64,000 nucleotides of DNA from Leptidea sinapis (lineage: Eukaryota > Arthropoda > Insecta > Lepidoptera > Pieridae): assembly GCF_905404315.1 (NCBI RefSeq), contig NC_066283.1:7688001-7752000 (forward strand). Direction: 5' to 3'. Positions 30,313 to 41,777 of the stretch are shown here, in pieces. The notes beneath the pieces are model-generated. The model was given only the letters and a program-made list of their open reading frames with translations, made no database searches and was not told the origin of the DNA. Each line of letters begins with the position of its first letter. The first letter of the stretch is position 1. The position numbers were made by a program, and so were the translations under genes.

Positions 30313-31290
30313 TAAATCGCTTGAGCCAGTGTTGAACGTCATTCCCCTAGCAAAAATTACCCAACGCGACTTAAGTACATTTCACTTCAAAAACGATGTC
30401 AAAAAATTACTCCACGAAAATATGAAATGAAAGACAAATTTCCATGATTGTTAATGTGTTCTGTCGTACAACTCACAGTCTTATTCATAAATCGCGGTGC
30501 TAATCGCTCGTCCCTTCCTGTCACCTACAGGATTCCTACTACGATCGATACAATTAAATATATTAAACTATCACGTTAGTAGTATTTCTATGTTGTTAGT
30601 CATAAAAGTATACAAATGACCATAAATTTTGAGCAGTGAAATTTGTTTATTGTTATGAATCTTATAAAATATTTCCTAAATCATAGTTGCACAGCACTAT
30701 TCACCGATGAAAACATACAAAATACCAAAGGCGTAATTATATTTAATTGTCAATATTACAGTCAATATTATAATAGACACAACAAATTAATAATATCATA
30801 AAAAAACATTAAATTAACATTTATGGCTGGGAAAATGTTACAGTTATAAAGGTGTCTGCCCACTACGCCACATCATACCATGAATATGCCTTCTGCCTCT
30901 ATATATTTTCTTCCAAAATTTCTTTGGATTGGTTAATTTGTAGAGGAAGAAATTGCTGAAAAACTTACCCTGCTTTTTAAGTTTCATTAGCGCACATTAT
31001 TGTTTTGGAATTCCTAAATCTAAAAAAGGCTCCAGCTAATGTTTCCTCTTAAGGAAAGACAACTAGCATTCACATTGCAGTTTGATACACATTTGTAAAT
31101 AACAAGGACCACAACAAAAGGCATTGTTAAAAGCCCATTCATATTAAATAGCAAGGAATATCAAATTTTGTTATTATTCAAAGATTGATCAAATGCTTTT
31201 GCATAAAACTCTAGCTTGTAAATGTTAAATATGGTCACAAGCTGTATATTATACTTAGCTAGCAATGTAGGCAGATATTTTTTTTAATGA
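30313..31290. other. AT-rich stretch, nothing recognised
   Basis: No domain-bearing frame or clear repeat edge found. Confidence 0.4.
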
Positions 31291-31860
31291 AATAAGGGAC
31301 TAGACGAGCAGGACGTTCAGCTGATGGTAATTGATACGCCCTGCCCATTACAATGCAGTGCAGCTCAGGATTCTTGAAATACCCAAATATTCTGAGCGGC
31401 ACTACAACACCTTGAGACATAAGATATCAAGTCTCATTTGCCGAGTAATTTCACTAGCTACGGCTACTAGATATAAGTTTATATAAACATGAAATTAACG
31501 GTATTTAGAAATACTTTACCTAAAGATGATCATCAGAAAACAAATCGTCAAAGATTTAAATTAAAAATATTCTATTACTAATTCTGTGTAAAAGATACAT
31601 AAACAAAGAAAAATCACGAGAAGAAAGTGTTCATCGTCGATATACAGGGAAAGCCTTAAATCATAAGAAATTAAGGTTGCTGGATGTTTGCGTGAGTGAT
31701 TTCAAGAAAACGGACGGAAATATCTTACAGGAAACCGGGGAAGGACCAATGAACGCGCGCGATGACCTAGAGATGGCTATGACATTGTGCCAACCCATTT
31801 TGTATGGTGGTACCTATAATCTAGCCGGCATTCTGTGCTAAGGAGCCTCCCACTGGTAAA
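31291..31860 (+). repeat. Dispersed repeat family A copy interrupted by about 340 bp
   Basis: The 5' part (31291-31465, AATAAGGGACTAGACGAGCA through CACTAGCTACGG) and the 3' end (31806-31859, GGTACCTATAATCTAGCCGG through CCTCCCACTGGTAA) are separated by unrelated sequence. The segment normally between them (ACACATTACTGCTTCACGG) is missing, so insertion was accompanied by a deletion, or the two parts are separate fragments. Confidence 0.7.
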
Positions 31861-32569
31861 TGGTTATGAATGTATGTATCTGTGTATAGGTGTGGTACAA
31901 TGTAGTGGGTAGACTCCTTGCTATGAGCTACAGTGTGTACGTACGTTGCATGTATAAGTTTCAATGAGCTATGCTCATGAACTTTATTTTGTTGTGTTAC
32001 TATTGCCATAATTGGATTGCCTAGTACTACGATGCTACGCGGATACGGCACTACAAACTACGATCTCTACGTTTACGTTATTACTACGTACTTGTATCTA
32101 TAAATAATTAAAACTCACTCGTAGAGTCGTAGTAATTCGGTCTAGCTTACGTACCCGTTATATTTAGATAAAAGTATAAGTTTATATTTATACAATCTTG
32201 TTGCTCGTAGATCTGTATAACACTCTAGTCTTGTTTTTTCACTGTCTTTATAACTGTGCATAAAAAATACACAAAATATACTTTATCATGGATTTCATGT
32301 GGAGGCCCCTTCTCGGCGTATTCACTTTTTTGACTTTTGGTTATTGGCGCTAGAACAGTACACGATGTCAGATAGAATGTTGTTTACTTCACCATATATA
32401 TAACCTGGTTTCTTTTCACTTTAAATATCAGTGATATAGAAAAAGCAGAAAACAGATTTGTGGTCTACTTGATGATAAATTAAGGCTGCAGTCAAATCCA
32501 AAGTTATTTTTATCAACATGGGATTTCAAATTAAACTTAGTGAACGACAAAAAACAGAAGAACATCTGA
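31861..32569. other. AT-rich stretch, nothing recognised
   Basis: A 76-codon minus frame (31821-32051) reads partly through family A and is spurious. Confidence 0.4.
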
Positions 32570-32910
32570 GCAGAAGGGGAGCACCATACACAGAGGGCTT
32601 CTTGTTATTTGTTAAATAACATTACAATGTAATAGTTATTAATTACACAGTCTGTGGACGGTCGCTCCATTTTCAATCTGTGGTATCACTAAGCAAACCA
32701 TTTTTGTCATCTGCAACTATTATTTTAAGTTTCATAACACATTAATTGTTTTGTACATTTTCTGGGATCACGTTGTAAAAGCATATACATCGCCCAAAAA
32801 AAAAAACCAATTACTGACTTGACTTAACAGAGTTATGATTATTATAGTATCTAGAAATATCCATAGAAATCAAAACTGTGTGACACACATTACATTATCA
32901 AGAACGAAAG
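32570..32910 (-). mobile_element. LINE C-terminus/3' end fragment, minus strand
   Basis: GGACGGTCGCTCCATTTTCA, TCTGGGATCACGTTGTAAAA and GCATATACATCGCC follow the same order as in the fragment at 24975-25465. Confidence 0.6.
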
Positions 32911-32968
32911 GCAACATTTAAAATACTTTTTCTTTTTTCTATAATAGTGATAGTTTGTTTTAAATTAA

Positions 32969-33545
32969 TATGTCTTTTAAAAAAAATATTTTAAAAACCA
33001 GTGTTGCTGTTTATAGTTCCAACAAATGCTGATAAAGGGTCCTTTTCAGTATAACACTATATACACACCATAGTTAAGTCCAAAATTATATCATATTTGT
33101 AATTATGTCGATTAAAGAATGTCCATGTCTATTAGTATATGGTGCTGCCAATCCCCCGAGGACTGAGGAGATTTGAGTGATGCACCTGTCCTCGCCGGAG
33201 GCAGCTCAGACCCACTGCCGTCGCAAATGCAAATTCATACGAGGAATTGAGCAGCCATGCTTTTGCCGGAATTATTATGCAAATTTGTCAAGCGTTAGAT
33301 TCTATCGTTGCATGCTATCTAATAACCTGTTCTGCCTTTATTGTTGCTAAAATATCCAGCTCTATAATATACAACTATTTCAATATTGACATATAATATC
33401 TTGTAAAAAATAAAATTTGTAAACAAAATTTATGAACGACGCAGGAATCGAACCCGCGCCTCTCAAACTGTTTAAATTTGAAAGAACGACATTACAGGTC
33501 AATTTCCTAAAACTATATACAATACTTTGATAGAACAATGAACTT
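32969..33545 (-). repeat. Long duplicated element (copy 2)
   Basis: Near-identical to 29735-30312; visible differences are single bases (TGATACAGG against TGATAAAGG, AATTGAACC against AATCGAACC, GAGCGAC against GAACGAC). The flanks differ, so this is two insertions of one element or a transposed copy, not a simple local tandem duplication. Confidence 0.8.
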
Positions 33546-33589
33546 AAAACTGAAAACCTTAAAAAATATAATATAATAACTAGAATATA

Positions 33590-33915
33590 TTATTAAAAGG
33601 AGTTCTCTTTAGGCATGGTTCCGAAGGTACTGGCAGCGTTCTCCCTTTGAATAGCTAGACTAATTCTTTGTCCGAGGTAGCTGCCAGCTCTTCGGTCTCC
33701 TATGATGTGATGTCTTATAGGACCCCCGGACCAAGGGTCTCGACACCGAATGGGACAATATCATATTCGGAGCGTAAACCCTGTATTTGCATGCTTTAGC
33801 TTTTTCAGCCCCTTCACAAGCCGCACCAGCTCTGCTGCTGGTTCAATGTAAATGGGAAGGCTCTAGGTCCGAACAGGTTGCATCCCATACCAGCACCCGG
33901 CCCATCTTTCATTTC
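33590..33915 (-). mobile_element. LINE reverse-transcriptase C-terminal fragment, minus strand
   Basis: Minus frames read DIVPFGVETLGPGGPIRH, GDRRAGSYLGQRISLAIQRE, NAASTFGTMP. This 'LGPWG...YL.QRISLAIQRGNA' pattern is the end of a LINE ORF2, distinct from families above. Frames are broken. Confidence 0.6.
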
Positions 33916-34017
33916 CTAATACTCAATTCCCCTAATTGAGTATTGTTATCAATTGTAAAGTATGTAGATGGAGCCACATCCGGAGAGTTGAACAAGACAT
34001 AAGAGAATTTACGTTTG

Positions 34018-34103
34018 ATGCGTCACTGGAACGGCTTGCTCGATTGATAAGAGCGCTCGGACGGAACCCGAGAGGCGCCGGTTCGAGTCCCGCATCGTTT
34101 ATG
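34018..34103 (+). repeat. tRNA-derived SINE head (copy 2)
   Basis: CTTGCTCGATTGATAAGAGC, an anticodon-arm-like CTCGGACGGAACCCGAG stem and the B box CCGGTTCGAGTCCCGCAT. The tRNA resemblance is strongest of the four copies, but no proper acceptor stem closes. Confidence 0.6.
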
Positions 34104-34810
34104 GTGAAAAATTCAATTCGTATCTTACACTGTAGTGCCCCCGCCAAGTCGAGCATAAACCAGCGGCACGTCCTTTTCTCGAGGCAGTTCAGACCATTTT
34201 CGATCCTCTATAACTTCGTTATGGAGAAAACTAGAAGAATTTTTCAGTAACCAAACAGGCATTGTATAAGCATGGTATATTTAAAATTTCATTCAATTTG
34301 AACAAGTAGTTTAAGAATGATGACTAGTCAAAGTTTCTCAATTTACACTCACTGACTGTCTGACTGACTGACCGATCATTAAAAGTTTTATGAACTTCTA
34401 GCAGACATAGAAGCTTCAAATTTGGAATACAATCAATTTAAGGTATTCCTTGGGTGTATAAATCAAGGGATACATTTTTATACACCCAAGTACTACTTAA
34501 ACAAATAATCCCTTATTAATATAAGTATAGATTACAAAGTTATTTATGCATTTGGTATTTGTGTTGCAAGTTACCGTGGCACTTTCAGGAATCACAAGTC
34601 TTGAAAGGAAAAACGTTGCATTATCATAAAAACGTAACTTGTAAAAAAACCAAGACTCGCAGCTCAGTTCTTCTACCGTACAAAATTTGTGAGATGAGAT
34701 TCTTGTTATTACAGATTTAAGTGAAAACTGTATTAGTATAAGTATATTGTAAGTTTTCCGATTATAATAATGTGTGTGAACTTCATACTATTGTTTTTTT
34801 TATTTCTTTT
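34104..34810. other. AT-rich stretch with a local inverted repeat
   Basis: CTTGGGTGTATAAATCAAGG at about 34448 and TTTTTATACACCCAAGTACT at about 34473 form a small hairpin. Nothing else recognised. Confidence 0.45.
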
Positions 34811-35093
34811 CAGCTGATGGTAATTCATACACCCTGCCCATTATAACGCAGTGTTGCTCATTATTATTAAAAAACCCAAGAATTCTAAGCGGCACTACAA
34901 CTGCGCTCGTCAGTTCGTCATCTTAACACATAAGTTGTCAAGTCTAATTTGCCCCGTAATTTCACTAGCTACGGCGCCCTTCAGATTGAAACATAGTAAT
35001 GCTTACACATTAATGCTTCACGGCAGAAATAGGCGCTATTGTGGTACCCATAATCTAGCCGGCATCCGGTGCAAAGAAACCCCCCACAGGTAA
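34811..35093 (+). repeat. Dispersed repeat family A copy, 5' end missing
   Basis: Begins at CAGCTGATGGTAATTCATAC and ends AACCCCCCACAGGTAATA. Confidence 0.8.
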
Positions 35094-35455
35094 TACCCAC
35101 TAACTAGCCAGTGGTACTATTAGGTACTTATTTAAATACTTTTCATGAAGTTATTCTTTATAACGTTTTGTTATAATTATACAAATGACCTTAAACTAAT
35201 AATTCATAATTAATTATAACCATAATCTAGTAAACACTCCCTAAAGTTAGAGAAAAACGCTCTAATCAAGTTAAGTAGAAAATAATTTGTTTGTGTTAAC
35301 ATAATTGAAAAAAAAGCGTTGAGCGCTTGATGTCTATTGCTAAAAATATTTTATTGCTAGACAAATGATGTTATTTTGAAAATAATACCTTAAAAAGCAC
35401 ATTTTTTTGAAAACAGGTATATGTGAAAATAGGTTATTAAGTTGTTTTATGAATA

Positions 35456-35655
35456 ACTAGCTGACCCGAGAGACGTTGTTCTCGAACAAAAAAAACTCTT
35501 GCGGGTGGAATTTCTTAAAATTCTTAGCTGACCTCTACTCGGCGAAAGGAATATTCCTACCAAATTTCAAGTCTCTACGCCTTATGGTTCCTGAGATGAG
35601 GAGTCATGATGAGTCTATGACCGGTGGAAATCTCTTATCTTTATATAGATTAATT
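35456..35655 (-). mobile_element. Helitron-like end fragment
   Basis: Begins ACTAGCTGACCCGAGAGACG; about 200 bp are shared with 49783-49990 (GAATATTCCTACCAAATTTC, GGTGGAAATCTCTTAT and an ATATAGAT end). Confidence 0.5.
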
Positions 35656-36615
35656 AACCACCTATTTAGAATAATTAATCGACGACACTAGACACTCGGC
35701 TGATTTACACCCTCGCCTGCTGCTTGGGCTGCAACCCACAGCTTCGTGTATAATGAGCAGCTTAGCTCACTTGTATCGTAATATACTATTATACCTTGAA
35801 GTAAAGAGCATACCCCCCTCCCTCAATTTGCCCCATACGCCTAAGGCCAGCAATGCATATTTTGACCCCTAGTGTTGTGGAGGGGGTTGCCTCCATCAAA
35901 GTATACTGGTACAAAGTATCTAGAGAATTCTATTCGTAATCGAATGAAGACGATAAGAAACGTGAGTAGTTATCTTAATTGAATTATTTTGGGTTGAATA
36001 CATAAATAAACAGATGCCTCAATCACTGCTAGCTCGCTACATTTAATTGAATTCTGGTGTCGTAATATAAAGAAAGGGTCGGCGGAGAAAAGTTGCCGCA
36101 AAAGCTTTCCTTCTGCTCGAATAGGCCCTGATTAAACACAAAACTAATGGCCATTTAACGAACGTGCGACTTTATGGTTTTATTTTGAAATTAGTTCATT
36201 AGTTCGTTAATTTAAAATGTTGAGGGCATATTGATGTGCAGTGCAGTGCAGCCGATATCTATACCATCTTTGTGCTGCAGAATATAGCATGAATAGCCTT
36301 TATTCACGCTATTCATAAACTAGATCCTAAAGAATCTAAAAGAGAAAAATGTTAAGAAATAAACATCTTAACTGTTGCATATAAATAGATTCTTGATAAT
36401 GTTATATTATACTTATGTACATATGATTAGATTAGCATATTTGCTATAAGCTAGATAATTAAAAGTTAACCCTAGGGGACTATTAACACTCGTATAAACA
36501 TTGTCCATCGGGATATAAAGAAATATGAAAGAATAAGGGAGAGTAAGGGTGATTATCAAATGTCACGAAGATTCTGTGGATGGCGCCACATTTCGAGAGT
36601 TACAGATTTATGGAT
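35656..36615. other. AT-rich stretch, nothing recognised
   Basis: No coding frame with known domain. Confidence 0.4.
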
Positions 36616-36617
36616 GA

Positions 36618-36705
36618 TGCGTCATTTGCACTATTGGCTAAGTGATCGAAGCACTGAGGCGTATCTCGAGACGCGCGGGTTCAAATTCCGTAGCGGCCAT
36701 ACATT
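36618..36705 (+). repeat. tRNA-derived SINE head (copy 3)
   Basis: ATTGGCTAAGTGATCGAAGC (A-box-like) and GCGGGTTCAAATTCCG (B-box-like). Confidence 0.55.
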
Positions 36706-37300
36706 GTGGTAAGTAAATTCAGATTGTTTATTCAGTCAACCAAGTGAAGAGAGCGGGCTTGAGGCACTGAATGCTGATTGGTCAGGTTATAATTACAACG
36801 TATCATAATTGGTCAGGTAATAAACACAACAGATCGTAAGCAATTGCTGGTCACATTAAATTTAAAATTAACACTAAAGAAAACTTAAATCATTTGTATA
36901 GTGTGGTATCTAAATCCAATCGAACTGTATTACTTTATTAAAAAATAACGTTTTTTTTAATTTTTAATAAACTTAACTTAAACTTATTGGTTATAAAGTC
37001 AATGTGCTATGATCGCATTCATTTTAATCTTGAGTTGTACATGTATGACAATTTATAGGTTATATTTGTAAAGTTGGTTTTTGCACTGAGGGTGGTGATG
37101 TTTCATCTTGAAGTTTATTGATGAGAGAAGTGTTGAGAGGGCGGCAGAGGTCGGTGGCTGAAAGGGTTGTGTGGGAACGGAGGGCACCTGCATCTACACA
37201 TGGTGCTGCGATCTCGCCCAGTTCGTTTTTTACTCATTTGTGCAGACGGATCAGTCTAATGCAGTTTTTAGCGTTGAATATATTCACAATTGGACTAGTT
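36706..37300. other. Unrecognised stretch
   Basis: A 65-codon frame at 37118-37315 has no known domain; it may be retroelement sequence adjoining the next feature. Confidence 0.4.
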
Positions 37301-37302
37301 GG

Positions 37303-37560
37303 TGCAACAGTTTAACATTTTATATGAACACATAACAGGCTATCCAAACCACTACATCCGGTTCGACCAACCAAAAGTATTGGTTAAAGAGAATAGATTT
37401 CTCCCAAGACTGGTACGTGAAGCCATTGAAATTAAAAAACACCCAAATTTCAATAGAGGAGACGGTCTAAAATTATCGATAAACCCTGGGTTCCAATAAT
37501 CTCTGAATTAAAACCCAAACCTACACATATCAAAAAACAAAAGAAGACACTGTCAGTAAA
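37303..37560 (+). mobile_element. Penelope-like retroelement C-terminal fragment
   Basis: Encodes EHITGYPNHYIRFDQPKVL, then NRFLPRLVREAIEIKKHPNF and NRGDGLKLSINP. This resembles the 'EH....H.I.FD...VL......R.IREAIEI.KHPNNFNREDG' tail that follows the GIY-YIG endonuclease in Penelope-like elements. Only this tail remains, and it abuts a LINE fragment. Confidence 0.6.
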
Positions 37561-38260
37561 TTTTGTTTGCTCTGCAAAAGAGAGCTGTTCGTGCTATATA
37601 TCAGCTTGGTTATAGACAGTCTCTCAAAGAAAAATTTAAAGAAATAAATATTATGACTGTTTATTGTCAGTACATTTGTGAAAATTTCACAAAAATCGTC
37701 ACCTTTTTGCTCTTAATAGTGATTTTCATTATTATAACACTAGAAATAAGGGATTGCTTGTAACTAATTCTAGTAGGCTTCATAAGATACATAATAGCTT
37801 TGAGCGTTATTAATTATTAAGTCATATGTAAATAATTTGAAATATTTCATTGATAATAATGTAATAATTTTTAAATAGCTGCTTTCATCTGAAGAAATAA
37901 AAAAGCTTTAAGGGTAAATGTATACACTTTTATAATAAGGTCCCAGCCACTGTTCTGGGATTATCTATAAATAAATTTAAATGTTTTATAAAAAATGGCT
38001 CTGTCGTAAATCCTATGTGGTAAGCCTGGGACTAGATTATGGTCATTTTGTAGCGATAGAAATTACTGTACAATATTGTATATTTTAATTTAAAAGAGCG
38101 CAAAAAAAGGTTGCTGGGAGAGTTTCTTGCGCCGCTTCTTCTCTGTTAGAGCGCCATTTGTTTCCGAAGCGGTAATATCTAGTATATTAGAAAGACATCA
38201 AAAAGAATTCTTGAGGAATAAATTTTGAGAAAATAAATGCCTCTTATGCCTTTTAACAAA
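37561..38260 (+). mobile_element. LINE 3' fragment, second copy of the 58341 LINE
   Basis: FALQKRAVRAIYQLGYRQSL and KEKFKEINIMTVYCQYI are nearly identical to the element at 58341-59700, as is the 3' UTR (GCTGGGAGAGTTTCTTGC, GAGCGCCATTTGTTTCCGAA, ending AATAAATGCCTCTTATGCC). It carries several small deletions and an early stop. Confidence 0.8.
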
Positions 38261-38344
38261 TGGCACTAAACTTCACAATGACAACAATACAAATAAACTC
38301 CACTAATATTTCAAATGTTTTTTGGCACAAGATATATATATATA

Positions 38345-38645
38345 TATAAGAGCCTTATGCAATGTCAGTCCTCTAGAATCATGTAGACCATTATTCAAAA
38401 AGCACCGTCTGATAACGCTTACTGGTCTATATAATATATTAGAAATTAGTATGTTCAATAAAAAACATAGTGAATTTTTTAAACCAGCAAAGGACTATTC
38501 CATATTAGGATTAAGAGATCCAACTCGCCTTTTGATGCCATACTGTAGAACAGCGCTTCATCAAAATAATGCAAATGTTATGTGTATTAGGGTCTTTAAC
38601 CACCTTCCAAAGAATATTAGAGAGATGCCTTAAATAATAATGCAT
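38345..38645 (+). mobile_element. LINE ORF2 C-terminal fragment
   Basis: Reads SCRPLFKKHRLITLTGLYNI, then RDPTRLLMPYCRTALHQNNA and VFNHLPKNIREMP. This is the 'PLF...R.LTV..LY...' and '..FN.LP..I' pattern of Jockey/CR1-group C-termini. It is open for about 100 codons. Confidence 0.6.
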
Positions 38646-38889
38646 AAAAAATAAAAATTATGGCTAATAGATAATTGCTTCTATAGTTTAAAAGAATTCT
38701 TTAGCCAAAAATAATAGTACCAATTTAAATGTTATTATTTGAGAGGTACCTACAAACTAATGTTTATTTTATATTATGGGTGGTTTTATATTATGTGGGA
38801 AACACAGAAAATGTTTAGAACTGGCCAGTTAGAAACATTGCTAATGAAAACTTTTATTGAATTTCAATTTGAGAACTCTTTGGTAACCT

Positions 38890-40040
38890 AATGTAGTATA
38901 TTGCATTCATATGTCATTTGTTTTTGTGAATTAGCGGCAAATCTAAAACTCTTGTTATACGTGAAAATGAACCTAATGCGAGATAATTTTCGGTCAGTGA
39001 TTTATTATGACTTTCGTTGTGGTCTTACTCAACAACAAAGCTATGATAGGCTGCGATTACTGCATTTCTCAATGAAGCTCCATCTCGTGCCAGTATTTAC
39101 AATTGGTTTAAGCGTGGACGTAGCAATCTCAATGATGATCCGCGTGAGGGACGTCCTTTAACAGCGACTACTGAAGATAGCATCAGTGCTGTGCGACGCA
39201 TGATAGGAGAAGATAAGAGAGTGACCTATCAGCAGATACGGGCAAGCCTAGGCATTGGTATGAGTCAAGTTCAAAAAATATTACACGAATATTTAGGCGT
39301 CAGGAAGCTTTGTACCAGATAAATTCCCCATACTTTAACCGACGACCAGAAGCACCTTCGCCTGGACTGGTGTCGCCAAATGTTAGATAAGTTTAACGGC
39401 GGTGACTCAAATGCTGTATTTGACATCGTCACAGATGATGAAAGCTGGATCTATTGCAACGAACCCGAAACCAAAAGATAATCAGTTCAGTGGGATCGAG
39501 ATCCTTTCGAGGATCGGCCAACTAAGGTAAAGAAAGGAAGAAGTCAAAGAAAAAAGGTGATTGCCTCATTCTTTGGTCGGAAAAGTCATTTCGCGACAGT
39601 TGTGCTAGAAGATGGAAGGACAGTTACTGCAGACTGGTATGTCAATCGCTGTTTGACTGTTGTCTTGGAAAAAATTGGACAGCAGCGCCCTCGAAGCAGG
39701 ATCCTCCTTCACCACGACAATGCTTCAGCGCACTCCGCAAAACGGACTGTTGAATATTTGACTATGGGAGGTGTCGAGATAATGAGTCATCCGCCATACA
39801 GTCCTAACCTGGCGCCCCCCGACTTGAATTTATTCCCAAGAACTAAAGATAACATTCGAGGTATTCGCTTTACGAGCCCTGAAGATGCGGTGAAAGCGTA
39901 CGAAAATGCCATAGAAGAGACCCCTAGGGAAGAATGGGCCCACTGCTTTTCTCAGTGGTTCCATCGAATGCGATGATGTGTAGTGAGGAACGGAGATTAC
40001 TTCGAAAAACAATAAAAGTATTGGCAACTTTCTACATTAA
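38890..40040 (+). mobile_element. Decayed mariner, DD34D type
   Basis: Transposase runs from MRDNFRSVIYYDFRCGLTQQ (38975) with a frameshift near 39070 to ASIYNWFKRGRSNLNDD, ends in the open segment 39557-39976 and a stop. Catalytic residues are in TDDESWIYC, HHDNASAH and PPYSPNLAPPD; the last two Asp are 34 residues apart. The frame has stops near 39320 and 39480. The ends could not be matched as clear inverted repeats, so the boundaries are approximate. Confidence 0.8.
38975..39976 (+). pseudogene. Mariner DD34D transposase pseudogene
   Basis: Near full length. One frameshift (about 39070) and two nonsense changes (TAA in CCAGATAAATTC near 39319; TAA after ACCAAAAGA near 39479) inactivate it. 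The motif SPDLAP is SPNLAP here. Confidence 0.8.
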
Positions 40041-40451
40041 GCCGTTTTTATTTTCTAACAATTTTTAGTGTTACCTAGGTATTGACGAATTGTTCTGTGT
40101 ATCTACCAATTGTTAATAACTATGTAACCACGATTCATGCAAATAAATCATTTCATTTCATATGACCAAATACAATCTTGACTCATTTTATCTGCAGTCC
40201 CCCTGAAAACGAGATCTGGAAAGGTCTTGAAACGTCGGGCTTATTGAAATAATAATAAAAATGTAACTTTTACGAAAAAATCTAATGTGAAAACGCAGTA
40301 ACAATCACACGCGTCTTAATGCTTTCAAAGGATTTTATTTAAACGGTTTAACATTATTAACATAATTGTCTAGCATGTGAAATTCTCAATTTATAGAACA
40401 TTGAAGATAATACTGGACTTGCTATAATAATTAAGGGGACTGTTCATACAA

Positions 40452-40908
40452 CCAGTGGGAGTTTTACCAGTGGGAGACTTCTTTGCACAGGATGGTTATG
40501 ATGATTATAGCGGCGCCTATTTCTCCCGTGAAGCAGTAATGTGTAAGCATTACTGTGTTTCGGTATGAAGGGCGCCGTAGCTAGTGAAATTACTGGGCAA
40601 ATGAGACTTAACATCTTTATTATGCTTCAAGGAGACGAGCGCAATTGTAGCGCCGCTCAGAATTTTTGTGTTTTTCAAGGCACTGCATTGTACTTAAAAT
40701 TACACTTGTATAAAATGAATGTTCTAATAAGCATTAATGTATTACAAGAGACTTGATCCTGCAGACAAACTGTCCAAACAGTTTTGCGGGACTATGTTAG
40801 CTTTTAAGATTCTTTCTGTAAATGATTAATAGTATAAATAATTGTAATTGGCAGGGCGTATCAATTACGACCAACTGAACATCCTGCTCGTCTTGTTTTC
40901 ATAAAATA
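40452..40908 (-). repeat. Dispersed repeat family A copy with 170-bp insertion
   Basis: Family A in minus orientation from CCAGTGGGAGACTTCTTTGC to CTGCTCGTCTTGTTTTCATA. Between about 40690 and 40853 an unrelated segment interrupts CATTGTA / TTGTAATTGG, with TTGTA repeated on both sides as a possible target duplication. A partial second CCAGTGGGAG sits at its left edge. Confidence 0.75.
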
Positions 40909-41399
40909 AAACTTGCGTCGTGCAAGTGCATTCAGGCGCCCGATTCGGAATTGGCAGCTAAAATCAGTAAAAAACTAAAAGCTTTATTCAACTTGTGGAA
41001 GATCATCATCCGAAATGGTGCCAAAGAGAACTTGTTACTAAGCCACGGCAAACTAGTAGTAGCCTGTTTGACCGTTTTGTCCGTTTTGTTCGTTTGTACA
41101 GATAATCCATGAATCGCTGGTAATATTATACTAAAAGCTTTTCACAAGACTTGTCTAGTCGGATAAAATTTCTAAATAATGGAGCTTGTCCAAGATGAGA
41201 CTGCGAGGAGACGTCACCGGTCGGCCCTTAGAGAAAATAGTTCCCGGAAAAATTAGCATTTAATATGAGCCGTGTGATGTTGCTTTCAGGATTATTGCTC
41301 TTAGGTAACACAACTGACAATTCCCTATGGATGCTTAGAACTATTTGCAGTGGAGTAAATTACAATTTTTAACGCACTTCAGAAAAGGAGGAGGTTCTC

Positions 41400-41700
41400 A
41401 AATCGACGGATTTTTTATATTTGTTACCTCAGAACTTTCGACTGGGTGCATCGCACCGATTTCGATGATTCTTTTTTGATTTGAAAGCTGGTGTTTCCCG
41501 TGTTGTCCCCGTCGATGTCAGATAAGGTAGGTTTTTAACTACATACATGGTTATAGGTGAGATGTGCTTATTTCGCACGCGCGACGCGACGAGGCGAGGG
41601 AAGAGAGCGGGGCCACGGCAGGAGGCCACCGATTCCAAAAATAACAATAATTGTAACTACATTATATTGTCGTATTAATTTGATTGAATTTAGGTATTCT
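41400..41700. repeat. Dispersed repeat D fragments
   Basis: GTTACCTCAGAACTTTCGAC, CACCGATTTCGATGATTCTT and TTTGAAAGCTGGTGTTTCCC occur in reverse order and complement at 49520-49590. CCACCGATTCCAAAAATAAC also occurs near 6670 and 49005. Confidence 0.5.
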
Positions 41701-41777
41701 TATATTTTTCATTTCATTTTATTTAAGAGAACTATAAGAATAAGTTCATTATTAAGTTGTAGATGAATACCCAACTA

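Noticed and set aside
34018..34103. A functional tRNA gene
   Set aside because: The A and B boxes and an anticodon-like arm are present, but no acceptor stem closes and diverged copies exist at 6816, 36618 and 52393, as expected for SINEs.
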